A DNA stretch of 64,000 nt. It comes from Bacteroidetes bacterium ADurb.Bin037 (GTDB lineage: Bacteria; Bacteroidota; Bacteroidia; Bacteroidales; UBA932). A program made the translations under genes and the position numbers. The notes beneath the pieces are model-generated. The model was not told where the DNA came from. It made no database searches and worked only from the letters and a program-made list of their open reading frames with translations. The stretch is from the NCBI GenBank assembly GCA_002071175.1, contig MWER01000006.1, positions 1 to 64,000 of the forward strand, written 5' to 3'. Positions 1 through 8,289 of this stretch are shown piece by piece; within the stretch, counting starts at the first letter, position 1; each line of letters opens with the position of its first letter.

Positions 1-2
1 CA

Positions 3-1271
3 CCAATCACGGTCTGTACGATTGATCATTTACTGATGGCATTAACTTTAACAAGGGAAGATCATCATTTAATTTTATTTAATCTGGCAAATTCTTGTTT
101 AGTAATTGACGAAGCAGATTTTTATGATGATTTTACCCAAGCAAACATTCTGGTACTCCTTGAAATATTAAAATACTGGAGTGTACCAGTGCTTTTAATG
201 AGTGCCTCTTTACCCGAATCTGTTTTACCGTCCTATAGAGAAATAGGTTATCATGTTAATCAGATTGTTGAAGACACTTCTGACAATTTGCGAAATCGGT
301 TTGAAATAAAAGCAATTCAATATTACTCTGAAGTTTCAGAAATTGAAGACCTATTAGAATTCTGCATCAAAAAAGAAACGGCAATTATTTATACAAATAC
401 AGTTGATAAAGCTGTTTTATTTTATGATTGGTTCGCAAAAAGAAATGCAAATCCTATTCTTTATCATAGCCGGTTTACCGAACCAGACAAAAAGGATAAA
501 GAACAGGAATTGATAGATGCGTTAGGAAAAAAGGCTTGGGATAACAATCGTGCTAAAGGAATTGCCATTTTAACACAAATTGGCGAAATGAGCATTAATA
601 TAAGTGCTGATCTCATGATTTCAGAGCTTTGTCCTATTGATAGATTAACACAACGGGCTGGTAGGCTGTGCCGTTTTGACAAATCTAAAATTGGAACATT
701 ATTTGTATTGGTTCCTAAAAAAAATGATTTGGTTTATCCTGCTCCGTATGGTGAATATGACAAAAGGAAAAAAACATGGATACCATGTGAAGCATTTTCT
801 AAAACAGCAAAAATTCTTGAAACAACATTTTATAATGCGGAAAAACTTGTGTTTTTGCTAAATCAAGTTTATTCTTCAGAGACATCTTTTTCATCAAAAG
901 CTATTTCTAATGCCAAAGAGTTAAAAGAGTATTTTAGTTATAATTGGTTGATTAATCCAATGCAGGTTACTGCTGCTGATGATACGGATACAAACTTTTG
1001 GCGTAGTCGAAATATTGCGCCACAAGATACAGTGTTTGTTAAGCTGCCTGAATCAGAATATTTCTATAATTATTTAGATTTCCAAAGCTGGAAATTGAAG
1101 AATTCTTTGGAGTTGCCAGTTTATCTGATTGAAAAAGGCAAAAAGTTGAATATGGTTGATATTCAAAGAGTCTTTATCAAAGACGAAGAAGAAGTAATTT
1201 ATGTTATACGAAAAGGGTTTTATAATAAGGAAATAGGAGTGAGATTTATGGAAGAAGACCAATACTTATAA
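3..1271 (+). CDS. cas3: CRISPR-associated helicase Cas3, C-terminal part (5' end outside window)
   Basis: The reading frame is already open at the left edge and enters with PITVCTIDHLL, a typical Cas3 helicase stretch, so the HD nuclease domain and Walker A lie upstream. Visible are the DEAD box (VIDEADFYD, about residues 34-42 of the fragment), motif III MSASLP, and the second RecA-like domain ending in the QRAGRLCR motif VI. Cas3 unwinds and degrades DNA bound by Cascade. The cas4-cas1-cas2 genes and the 30-bp repeat downstream fit a type I-B system, but cas5-cas8 are not in the window to prove the subtype. The gene ends with MEEDQYL; the next cas gene is 2.1 kb away, an interruption explained by the AbiE module. 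Confidence 0.93.
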   Translation, partial: PITVCTIDHLLMALTLTREDHHLILFNLANSCLVIDEADFYDDFTQANILVLLEILKYWSVPVLLMSASLPESVLPSYREIGYHVNQIVEDTSDNLRNRFEIKAIQYYSEVSEIEDLLEFCIKKETAIIYTNTVDKAVLFYDWFAKRNANPILYHSRFTEPDKKDKEQELIDALGKKAWDNNRAKGIAILTQIGEMSINISADLMISELCPIDRLTQRAGRLCRFDKSKIGTLFVLVPKKNDLVYPAPYGEYDKRKKTWIPCEAFSKTAKILETTFYNAEKLVFLLNQVYSSETSFSSKAISNAKELKEYFSYNWLINPMQVTAADDTDTNFWRSRNIAPQDTVFVKLPESEYFYNYLDFQSWKLKNSLELPVYLIEKGKKLNMVDIQRVFIKDEEEVIYVIRKGFYNKEIGVRFMEEDQYL

Positions 1272-1521
1272 ATGATTCCTTTAATCCTGATAAATTTCCA
1301 ATCCTGTTAAGATTAAACAACAAAATAAAGAACAAAAAACATCAGCATCATATAAACATTGAAGATTTGCTAGAAAAACTACACGAAATCCGGGAAATAA
1401 TCCCGCCGTAAATACTACGCGAGCAGAAACATTGATTGTTATTAAGACCAGCCAAGGGAAGTAGCTAAAAAAAGAAAATCTTTCTGTAATACTGTTTGCC
1501 AAACAAAATGACTCATCTATC

Positions 1522-1538
1522 TGAAATGTTACATTTCA
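1522..1538. promoter_or_regulatory. 17-bp palindrome upstream of abiEi (candidate operator)
   Basis: Perfect inverted repeat TGAAATG-TTA-CATTTCA, 70 bases before the abiEi start and just upstream of a -7-like box (TATATTCG, 1554-1561). AbiEi antitoxins of characterised AbiE systems bind inverted repeats in their own promoter, so this is a plausible autoregulatory site. The function is inferred from position and symmetry only. Confidence 0.5.
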
Positions 1539-1583
1539 TTGATATAAAAGTGTTATATTCGCACTTTATTAACTATAAAATGT

Positions 1584-1599
1584 ACTCAAAAAATTGAGT
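1584..1599. promoter_or_regulatory. 16-bp inverted repeat just before abiEi start
   Basis: ACTCAA-AAAA-TTGAGT, a perfect 6-bp inverted repeat with a 4-base spacer, ending 8 bases before the abiEi ATG. It could be a second AbiEi operator or an RNA hairpin covering the ribosome-binding region; no good Shine-Dalgarno sequence is seen. Confidence 0.45.
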
Positions 1600-1607
1600 G
1601 AAACGAT

Positions 1608-2378
1608 ATGACAACAGGCAATCTAAATATTCACAACGTCTTGTCCGATAACGAATTGTCTGTTGTTGATAGTGCGACTTTAAGCTCGTTAACGGGCCAT
1701 ACTTATGTTGAAATGAAACCGTTTATCAGGAAGCTCATTCGCGAGGAGCAGCTCTTTGCCATAGAAAAAGGCTTGTATTGCGTCCGTAATTTCAGGAATC
1801 CGTATGTTATAGGCAATGCTATGGTGAAGAATGGTTCTGTTGCGTATTGGTCTGCCCTAAACCTGCATGGACTTACGGAACAGATACCGAACATAGTATA
1901 TGTGCAATCGGATCGCAGGAAAGCTGACAAGAAAGTATTTAATGTACGGTACAAATTTATCCAAGTGAAGCCCGAAAAGATATGCGGAATCATACAAATG
2001 GGATACGGAAATGAACAGTTTAAGGTTACGGATGTGGAAAAAACCCTGCTTGATTGTTTTGATTTGCCGCAATATGCAGGAGGCTATGAAGAATTAATAC
2101 GGGCTTTATATACTGCAAAAATCAATGACAGCAAATTGCTGAAATATGCCGTTCAAATGAATAACCTTTCAGTAATCAAGCGGGTGAGCTATTTGTCGGC
2201 ACTATTTAAAATAGAAAGCCTTGGCAAATTCAGAGAAAAGGCACAAAGGCTTATCAACAAACGTTATGTATTATTAGACCCAATGGGAGAAGATATCGGG
2301 AAATTCAATTCCAACTGGAGGTTACGCATAAATATACCGGAAGAAAAGCTATTGGAAATCATTCAAAAGATGTATTGA
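1608..2378 (+). CDS. abiEi: AbiEi-type antitoxin (type IV toxin-antitoxin system)
   Basis: A 256-residue protein with an N-terminal winged-helix region (about 10-60; GLYCVRN is the usual end of the wing) and the family signature VEKTLLDCFDLPQYAGG near 145-160. AbiEi proteins neutralise the partner nucleotidyltransferase without direct binding and repress their own operon through the winged helix. The gene stops one base into the start of abiEii (TGATG), so the two are translationally coupled. Base composition is AT-rich like the cas genes. Placement between cas3 and cas4 is unusual. The family call is firm; activity is inferred. Confidence 0.85.
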   Translation: MTTGNLNIHNVLSDNELSVVDSATLSSLTGHTYVEMKPFIRKLIREEQLFAIEKGLYCVRNFRNPYVIGNAMVKNGSVAYWSALNLHGLTEQIPNIVYVQSDRRKADKKVFNVRYKFIQVKPEKICGIIQMGYGNEQFKVTDVEKTLLDCFDLPQYAGGYEELIRALYTAKINDSKLLKYAVQMNNLSVIKRVSYLSALFKIESLGKFREKAQRLINKRYVLLDPMGEDIGKFNSNWRLRINIPEEKLLEIIQKMY

Positions 2379-3244
2379 TGTTGTTGCAAAGCGAGATATT
2401 GCGTATTGCTGAAAAGGAAGGTGTTCCTCCTGATACCATTGATAAAAACTGGGTGTTGGGACATTTTCTCGCTATTTTGTTCGAGGAAAAGTGGGCAAGG
2501 GAGAACTTGATCTTCAAAGGAGGAACATGCCTTAAAAAGTGCTATTTTGAGAAATACCGCTTTTCGGAAGACTTGGACTTTACATTAAAAAATAAAGATT
2601 TACAGATTACAAACCGTATGTTACAATCGGTCTGTGATACGGTTACCGGCAAAGTCGGTATCCTTTTCTCAAAAGTAAAAGTTGAACCGATCAACTGGAA
2701 AAATAAACAGGTCGGATATAAAACAAAAATTAAATTCTGGGGAGCAAATCATAAGAATAATCAACAACCGCCTGCTGCACAAAGATGGCAAACCGAATTT
2801 AAAATTGAAATTGTGCATTATGAAAAATTAGTTAACAATCCTGTTTACAAACCACTGTTAAGCACGTATTCCGATAGCGGAGTTTTTGTGTCGCAAACGA
2901 TTCCATGTTACCCTCTTGTTGAAATAATAGGAGAAAAATTGCGAGCCCTATTGCAAAGAAGTTATCCGGCACCGAGAGACTATTATGATATTTGGAAATT
3001 ACTGAAACAACCTGAACTCTTGGAAGATTGGAATTTGATTGTTAAAACATTTCTACAGAAAACCGCCTTTAAGCACATTACATTCAATGATTATTCTGAT
3101 TTTTTCAATAATAAACGAATTAACAAAATGAAGAAGGAGTGGGATCACAGCTTAAGAGGTCATTTGAGAGAAGAAGATTTTCCGGACGTAAATCAGATAA
3201 TACATGAGCTAGAAACTGTTTTTCAAAGAATGAACTGGCATTAA
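2378..3244 (+). CDS. abiEii: AbiEii nucleotidyltransferase toxin
   Basis: A 288-residue protein of the AbiEii/MenT nucleotidyltransferase family. Motif I (FKGGTCLKK, 46-54) and the two acidic residues of the polymerase-beta fold (RFSEDLDF, 61-68) are intact, and a C-terminal PRDYYDIWKLL motif is typical. Characterised members inactivate growth, some by adding nucleotides to tRNA 3' ends. An in-frame TTG lies at 2375, but the ATG at 2378, overlapping the abiEi stop, is the better start. The key residues look intact, so the toxin may be active. Its target cannot be told from sequence. Confidence 0.87.
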   Translation: MLLQSEILRIAEKEGVPPDTIDKNWVLGHFLAILFEEKWARENLIFKGGTCLKKCYFEKYRFSEDLDFTLKNKDLQITNRMLQSVCDTVTGKVGILFSKVKVEPINWKNKQVGYKTKIKFWGANHKNNQQPPAAQRWQTEFKIEIVHYEKLVNNPVYKPLLSTYSDSGVFVSQTIPCYPLVEIIGEKLRALLQRSYPAPRDYYDIWKLLKQPELLEDWNLIVKTFLQKTAFKHITFNDYSDFFNNKRINKMKKEWDHSLRGHLREEDFPDVNQIIHELETVFQRMNWH

Positions 3245-3380
3245 TTAGCATATACACCAAATTAAGAAAATCTCACATACACTAAGCAAAGAAATGTTAA
3301 TAAAACACCCCGGACCCCGTAATGCACAACAAAGTTGAAGCATTTTTCCCAAGGCCTGATATAATCAACTATTATCTATT

Positions 3381-3899
3381 ATGTCTCAATTCATCACCGG
3401 AACGCACTTTAACTACCATCTCATCTGTCACCGTAAACTCTGGCTGTTTGCCAACGGGATTCATATGGAATCAAATTCCGACCTGGTGTATGAAGGGAAG
3501 TTAATCCATGAAACCTCTTATCCACGACGGAGTGACAAGTATAAGGAAATAGAAATGGATGGGATAAAGATAGATTATTATGACCCAAAAAAGAAAGTTG
3601 TTCATGAGATTAAGAAATCGGACAAACACGAAAAGGCTCACGAGTGGCAGGTCAAGTATTATTTGTTTGTGCTTGAACAGAATGGTCTCACAGGAGTAAC
3701 CGGATTGCTGGAATATCCACGTTTACATAAAACCCAAGAAGTAACACTCTCTGAACCCGACAGAACAACAATAAAAGAATCAATCACAGGAATTGAGAGC
3801 ATTATCCATAATGAGCAATGCCCCGGTAAGCTCCCTAAATCCAGATGTAAAAATTGTAGTTACTATGACTTCTGCTGGAGTCAGGAGGTAGAAGGATGA
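3381..3899 (+). CDS. cas4: CRISPR adaptation nuclease Cas4
   Basis: A 172-residue RecB-like exonuclease of the Dna2/Cas4 family. The Fe-S cluster cysteines are present: C16 near the start and C156, C159, C165 in the C-terminal [11 protein letters not shown] segment, with a further C147. Nuclease-core residues are visible in LIHE (41-44), VHEIKKSDK (74-82; E76, K78) and the Q90/Y93 motif. Cas4 trims prespacers and selects the PAM end before Cas1-Cas2 integration. Its stop overlaps the cas1 start by four bases (ATGA). The 136 bases upstream after abiEii hold no clear promoter box. Confidence 0.92.
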   Translation: MSQFITGTHFNYHLICHRKLWLFANGIHMESNSDLVYEGKLIHETSYPRRSDKYKEIEMDGIKIDYYDPKKKVVHEIKKSDKHEKAHEWQVKYYLFVLEQNGLTGVTGLLEYPRLHKTQEVTLSEPDRTTIKESITGIESIIHNEQCPGKLPKSRCKNCSYYDFCWSQEVEG

Positions 3900-4900
3900 A
3901 AAAAACCTATTATCTTTTTAATCCAGGAAAGCTGCAGCGTCAGGACAACACCCTGAAATTCACATCTTATGACAAGGAGGGGAACGAACAGAAGCCCCGG
4001 TTTTTACCGGTTGAAAACGTTGAGGAACTCTATTGTTTCGGAAATCTCGAAGCCAACTCAGCCCTTTACAATTTCCTTGGCCAGGAACAGATCCCCGTTC
4101 ATTTTTTTGATTACTATGAAAATTACACTGGTTCCTTCATGCCTCGGGATACCCTGATTTCCGGAAAAATGCTCATTACCCAGGTCCGTTTTCAGCAAAA
4201 TAAAAAGAAAAGGATAGACCTGGCACAACGTCTCCTGACCGGTGCTTCATTTAATATGACTAAAAACCTTAAATATTATAATACACGGGGAAAGGATCTT
4301 GAGCCCATTATTACTGTTATAGAAAATCTATCGTCCCGTATTGCAGAAACATCAGATATTAGTGAGTTAATGGGTATTGAAGGTAATATCCGTAAAAATT
4401 ACTATGAGGCTTTCAACCTGATAATTAATGATTTTAACATGGATGGTCGCAGTTATCGTCCACCGCTAAACGAGATCAACGCATTGATTTCATTCGGAAA
4501 TATGATGTGTTACAGTCAATGTTTGAGGACTATTCATCAGACGCAACTAAATCCGACCGTCAGCTTCCTTCATGAACCGGGAGCGCGTCGATATTCTTTA
4601 TCCCTTGATTTGGCTGAAGTTTTTAAACCATTACTGGTAGACCGTGTTATTTTTAAGGTTCTAAATAAAAAGATGATTCAATCTCATGATTTTGAAGAAA
4701 ATATGAACCGTGTTATTCTCAAATCCAACGGGAAAAAAACATTCGTCCAAGCATTCGAAGACCGTCTGGCAGAAACCATTAATCACCGAACGTTAAATCG
4801 TTCTGTAAGTTATAAACACCTGATTAAATTGGAGTGCTATAAGCTTCAAAAACATATTTTAGAGATAGAAGAATATAAACCATTTAAAATGTGGTGGTAA
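3896..4900 (+). CDS. cas1: CRISPR integrase Cas1 (type I-B style)
   Basis: A 334-residue Cas1. The catalytic metal ligands can be placed at E162 (LMGIEGNIR), H226 (FLHEPGARR) and E241 ([12 protein letters not shown]). The length and the HEPG-LAEVFKP arrangement are those of the Cas1b group accompanying Cas4. Cas1 is the integrase of the spacer-acquisition complex. Start overlaps cas4 by 4 bases and the stop overlaps cas2 by 1 base, so the three adaptation genes are one translationally coupled unit. Confidence 0.95.
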   Translation: MKKTYYLFNPGKLQRQDNTLKFTSYDKEGNEQKPRFLPVENVEELYCFGNLEANSALYNFLGQEQIPVHFFDYYENYTGSFMPRDTLISGKMLITQVRFQQNKKKRIDLAQRLLTGASFNMTKNLKYYNTRGKDLEPIITVIENLSSRIAETSDISELMGIEGNIRKNYYEAFNLIINDFNMDGRSYRPPLNEINALISFGNMMCYSQCLRTIHQTQLNPTVSFLHEPGARRYSLSLDLAEVFKPLLVDRVIFKVLNKKMIQSHDFEENMNRVILKSNGKKTFVQAFEDRLAETINHRTLNRSVSYKHLIKLECYKLQKHILEIEEYKPFKMWW

Positions 4901-5163
4901 TGTACATCATTGCAGTATATGACGTAGGAGAAAAACGTGTTGCCAAAATGTTAAAACTTTGTCGCAAATATTTGAACTGGATTCAAAATTCGGTATTCGA
5001 AGGGGAAATTACCGAAGTAAAGCTTCAAGAACTACAGTATAAAGCACTAGAGATAATGGACGAAAAGAAAGACAGTTTTATCTTTTTTAAAACCCGTCAG
5101 GAAAAATGGTTGGATAAGGAAGTCATTGGCTGTGAAAGGCAATCATTGGATACTATATTGTAA
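4900..5163 (+). CDS. cas2: CRISPR adaptation protein Cas2
   Basis: An 87-residue ferredoxin-fold protein beginning [13 protein letters not shown], with the conserved Asp at position 8 and the usual SVFEGEIT strand. Cas2 bridges two Cas1 dimers in the integration complex. An in-frame GTG nine bases upstream would add MVV, but the ATG at 4900, sharing its A with the cas1 stop (TAATG), matches the family start. The CRISPR leader begins directly after the stop. Confidence 0.94.
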   Translation: MYIIAVYDVGEKRVAKMLKLCRKYLNWIQNSVFEGEITEVKLQELQYKALEIMDEKKDSFIFFKTRQEKWLDKEVIGCERQSLDTIL

Positions 5164-5385
5164 AATGGTTGTCGACGTATGATTTTGTAAATAGTATCTA
5201 GTATCCCAATTAATATCTTATTACCAAAACGCTCTTTGACATACTGAATATCAGACAAATACAGATGTTGTCGAACTCCACAAAAAATGACATTTTGTGG
5301 GATCGACGTATTTTTATAAGAAAATTGTTATTTTTACAAAAAATAAGTCGTTGATAATGAATTATTTTAAAAAATTGTCGAGCGG
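5164..5385 (+). promoter_or_regulatory. CRISPR leader
   Basis: A 222-base AT-rich stretch between cas2 and the first repeat. Its identity as leader follows from its position and from repeat polarity (the repeat 3' end GGAATTGAAAT gives the usual 8-nt crRNA 5' handle, so transcription is rightward). It contains a 38-base inverted repeat (5270-5307) and a recurring GTCGA motif at 5172, 5270 and 5378 (inverted at 5303). The longer TCGACGTAT occurs at 5172-5180 and 5303-5311. Confidence 0.8.
5270..5307. repeat. Inverted repeat inside the CRISPR leader
   Basis: GTCGA..CCACAAAA (5270-5286) is mirrored by TTTTGTGG..TCGAC (5293-5307), with about 13 paired positions around a short centre. It could be a protein-binding site (an IHF-like or Cas1-Cas2 recruiting element) or a transcribed hairpin. 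Which of these is not decidable from sequence. Confidence 0.65.
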
Positions 5386-7115
5386 CTTTTAATCGTACCA
5401 TAGTGGAATTGAAATAAAAATTATTAAAACAAAGTAGGTTGTATTAAAATTGCTTTTAATCGTACCATAGTGGAATTGAAATAGCGGTAATACCAAGCCC
5501 CATCTCCTCTGTTTTGCACTTTTAATCGTACCATAGTGGAATTGAAATCCTATCAGATTCCTGTCCTGCATGATTTTTAAGATCTTTTAATCGTACCATA
5601 GTGGAATTGAAATATTGAAGAATAAAAAGACAGCAACTACAAATACACTTTTAATCGTACCATAGTGGAATTGAAATCTGAACACAACTTACCTGTTGAT
5701 GTTTGATATGCCTTTTAATCGTACCATAGTGGAATTGAAATTTTATTGTCGCAGATGGGTACCCGTCTGAATTCTTACTTTTAATCGTACCATAGTGGAA
5801 TTGAAATTTGGGTTATCAGACGGGCTGTAACGGTCTTTGAACCTTTTAATCGTACCATAGTGGAATTGAAATTTTGTCTGTACGGGCTGGCTTTGTGCCA
5901 ACGCTGCCTTTTAATCGTACCATAGTGGAATTGAAATCGCATCATAAGCGGCCCGGGAAGCTTCTTTTGCCTCCTTTTAATCGTACCATAGTGGAATTGA
6001 AATCTTGCTCCTGTTCTGTCTGCACCTGTCCAATCCGTCTTTTAATCGTACCATAGTGGAATTGAAATACTGTCGGCTTTACTATTGCCGTGGCCTGTGT
6101 TATAGCTTTTAATCGTACCATAGTGGAATTGAAATCGCATCATAAGCGGCCCGGGAAGCTTCTTTTGCCTCTCTTTTAATCGTACCATAGTGGAATTGAA
6201 ATGCGGTTCTTCATTTTCTTTTTTTTTTCTGTCCCCTCTTTTAATCGTACCATAGTGGAATTGAAATCTCGTTGCAATCAGGAGTGCACGAGATTTGCTG
6301 ATGCTTTTAATCGTACCATAGTGGAATTGAAATAAAGTATGAAGAATTCTATTAAACAAATTTAATCATGCTTTTAATCGTACCATAGTGGAATTGAAAT
6401 CCAGGCGGAGTTTCGCTACGAACCTCTTTCTCGCTGGCTTTTAATCGTACCATAGTGGAATTGAAATTCCCTCCTCCATCATCGAGGAAAGGGGTCTGCC
6501 GCTTTTAATCGTACCATAGTGGAATTGAAATTGCACAATGGGGGAAAAATGATGTCAAGGTTGCACTTTTAATCGTACCATAGTGGAATTGAAATATAAA
6601 CTGTATCTGTGTTGCATATACGTTCGGCGCTTTTAATCGTACCATAGTGGAATTGAAATACGTTATGATAGCCTGCAAGTTTTAATGCACGTACCTTTTA
6701 ATCGTACCATAGTGGAATTGAAATTCCGATAATATTGTCCCTAATATGTGTTCTTCAACTTTTAATCGTACCATAGTGGAATTGAAATTTTACAGATTGC
6801 TGATCAGAAAACTCCCTGCGTCGCCCTTTTAATCGTACCATAGTGGAATTGAAATAATGCCAACGGATTGTATATCAATGCACATAACTATCTTTTAATC
6901 GTACCATAGTGGAATTGAAATATGTGTACTCCTCTTGCGTATATGACTGCTCATACCTTTTAATCGTACCATAGTGGAATTGAAATTTTTCGCTATCTGC
7001 CGTCCTGTTGTCGGCTTTTTCCTTTTAATCGTACCATAGTGGAATTGAAATGCGGTTCTGCTTTTTGCAAAAGCGCAATCGCACGCTTTTAATCGTACCA
7101 TAGTGGAATTGAAAT
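5386..7115 (+). CRISPR. CRISPR array, 27 repeats and 26 spacers
   Basis: The 30-bp repeat starts CTTTTAATCGTACCAT and ends GGAATTGAAAT. I located 27 copies, beginning at 5386, 5453, 5519, 5584, 5648, 5712, 5778, 5843, 5908, 5974, 6039, 6106, 6173, 6238, 6304, 6371, 6438, 6502, 6566, 6630, 6695, 6759, 6826, 6892, 6957, 7022 and 7086, and saw no variant base in any of them, including the last. Spacers are 34-37 bases. Spacers 9 (5938-5973) and 12 (6136-6172) are the same sequence, the latter one base longer. The ATTGAAAT end and the cas2-side leader set transcription as rightward. Spacer 13 has an internal T-run of ten. Confidence 0.99.
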
Positions 7116-7305
7116 TTCCTCCACGTTCGCAAAACCCCCTATCAGCCCCCTTAAAGACAATTAAAACTAACAGTAAAAGCCCGGACATTACAGCCGGGTA
7201 AATCAGGAGCAAACAAAACTCCCTATTTCCGTCCTTGGTTCTGATGCTTTTTGCTATGTAACCTGTACCTTGCGATGATCACCTTAAGAGAAAGGATGTC
7301 ATTTG
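7116..7305. terminator. Gap between the array and atpG, with a small hairpin
   Basis: The 190 bases hold no gene. The first ~36 bases after the last repeat could be a spacer whose terminal repeat has been lost. A hairpin CCCGG (7180-7184)/CCGGG (7194-7198) is followed, read leftward, by CTTTTACTG; it could be a weak terminator for the leftward atp operon. The T-tract is short, so this is tentative. Confidence 0.35.
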
Positions 7306-8286
7306 TCACTTCATAGTACCTCCAACCATATCCAGTATTTCATTCGTAATGGCCTGTTGACGACTTTTATTGTACTGTAAAGTAAGATCACGGATCAGAT
7401 CCTGGGCATTTTCAGAAGCCGTCTTCATGGCTACGGTACGGGCCGCATGTTCAGAAGCGTTGGCATCCAACACAGATCTATAAAGTTGGAAACGCAGGAC
7501 TTTGGGTAGCAGACGATCCATTAGTTCCTGTCTGGAAGGTTCAATGATGTACCCCTCATAATATTCAGGATCCAGCTCCTTTAGCGGATACTCCTGCGGA
7601 ATGATAATCCCCTGCTTCCCTTTCAGCCTTCGGCCAAATGAGGGGTTGGAACTTTTTATCATCTCTGACTGGAATGGCAAAAACGTATTTCTCTGAATAA
7701 TCTGAACAGCCATATTCTTGAAACGGTAAAAAATAAGTTCTGCCTTATCCACCCTTCCTCGTAAATACCCTATACCCAACTTACGTGACAAACTTTCACA
7801 AGTTCTGTAATCGGGACGAGCCATCAGATTGATAAACTGATCACATATTTTGCATCCCGTCTTTTCCGCCACTTTAAGCATTTTCTTACCAACAGGGTAC
7901 AAGGTGATGTTTTCACGCGGAAGAGCGGCATAGTCATCCAGGACTTCCAACAACTTCCTCTCCATGTTGGCATTGTATGAACCGCACAATCCCCTATCGG
8001 AAGCAATAAAAACGATGGACACATAATTTATGGGACGGGCAATGGCTAAAGGGGTTTGACGAAGTATATCCATCCTGCGGAGATGGCCATGCTCATAAAG
8101 GTAATGTTCTTGATGTAAGAATGTCAAGAGCATATAATGCAACCGTTCTTCATAAGGAAGGATGTACCCCAACGCAGTCTGGGCCCTCAGAAGTTTGGCA
8201 GAAGACACCCTTTGCATCGCTTCTGTGATCTTCTGCGTTGTCCGTACGGAATTGATCCTTCTTCTTATTTCACGTAAAGAAACCAT
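7306..8286 (-). CDS. atpG: ATP synthase F1 gamma subunit
   Basis: A 326-residue central-stalk subunit that couples c-ring rotation to catalysis in alpha3beta3. It begins MVSLREIRRRINSVRTTQKIT, the standard N-terminal coiled-coil helix, and has the SDRGLCGSYN segment (about 95-104) and the C-terminal helix ending NEILDMVGG. It is somewhat longer than the usual 285-290 residues, through an insertion in the middle domain. Last gene of the leftward atp operon, 3 bases after atpA. Confidence 0.96.
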   Translation of the reverse strand: MVSLREIRRRINSVRTTQKITEAMQRVSSAKLLRAQTALGYILPYEERLHYMLLTFLHQEHYLYEHGHLRRMDILRQTPLAIARPINYVSIVFIASDRGLCGSYNANMERKLLEVLDDYAALPRENITLYPVGKKMLKVAEKTGCKICDQFINLMARPDYRTCESLSRKLGIGYLRGRVDKAELIFYRFKNMAVQIIQRNTFLPFQSEMIKSSNPSFGRRLKGKQGIIIPQEYPLKELDPEYYEGYIIEPSRQELMDRLLPKVLRFQLYRSVLDANASEHAARTVAMKTASENAQDLIRDLTLQYNKSRQQAITNEILDMVGGTMK

Positions 8287-8289
8287 GGT

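Larger units (their letters stand above)
1272..1607. other. Intergenic gap between cas3 and the AbiE module, with a start-less open frame
   Basis: No complete gene is visible in these 336 bases. On the + strand an open frame of about 60 codons runs from 1229 to the stop at 1409-1411; it begins inside the cas3 end, has no usable ATG, and codes for a Lys/Asn-rich peptide ending in DLLEKLHEIREIIPP. It may be the remnant of a small gene or chance. From about 1412 the sequence is AT-rich and carries the promoter and palindromes of abiEi. Confidence 0.5.

Noticed and set aside
1277..1290. CCTTTAATCCTGAT as a degenerate CRISPR repeat (CreA-like guard RNA)
   Set aside because: Only about eight bases agree with the repeat start and nothing matches its conserved 3' end.
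3322..3504. 60-codon frame upstream of cas4
   Set aside because: It overlaps the cas4 start in another frame and has no motif.
5389..7212. Small frames with recurring FQFHYGTIKS and FNSTMVRLK peptides
   Set aside because: They are translations of the CRISPR repeat on the opposite strand, not proteins.
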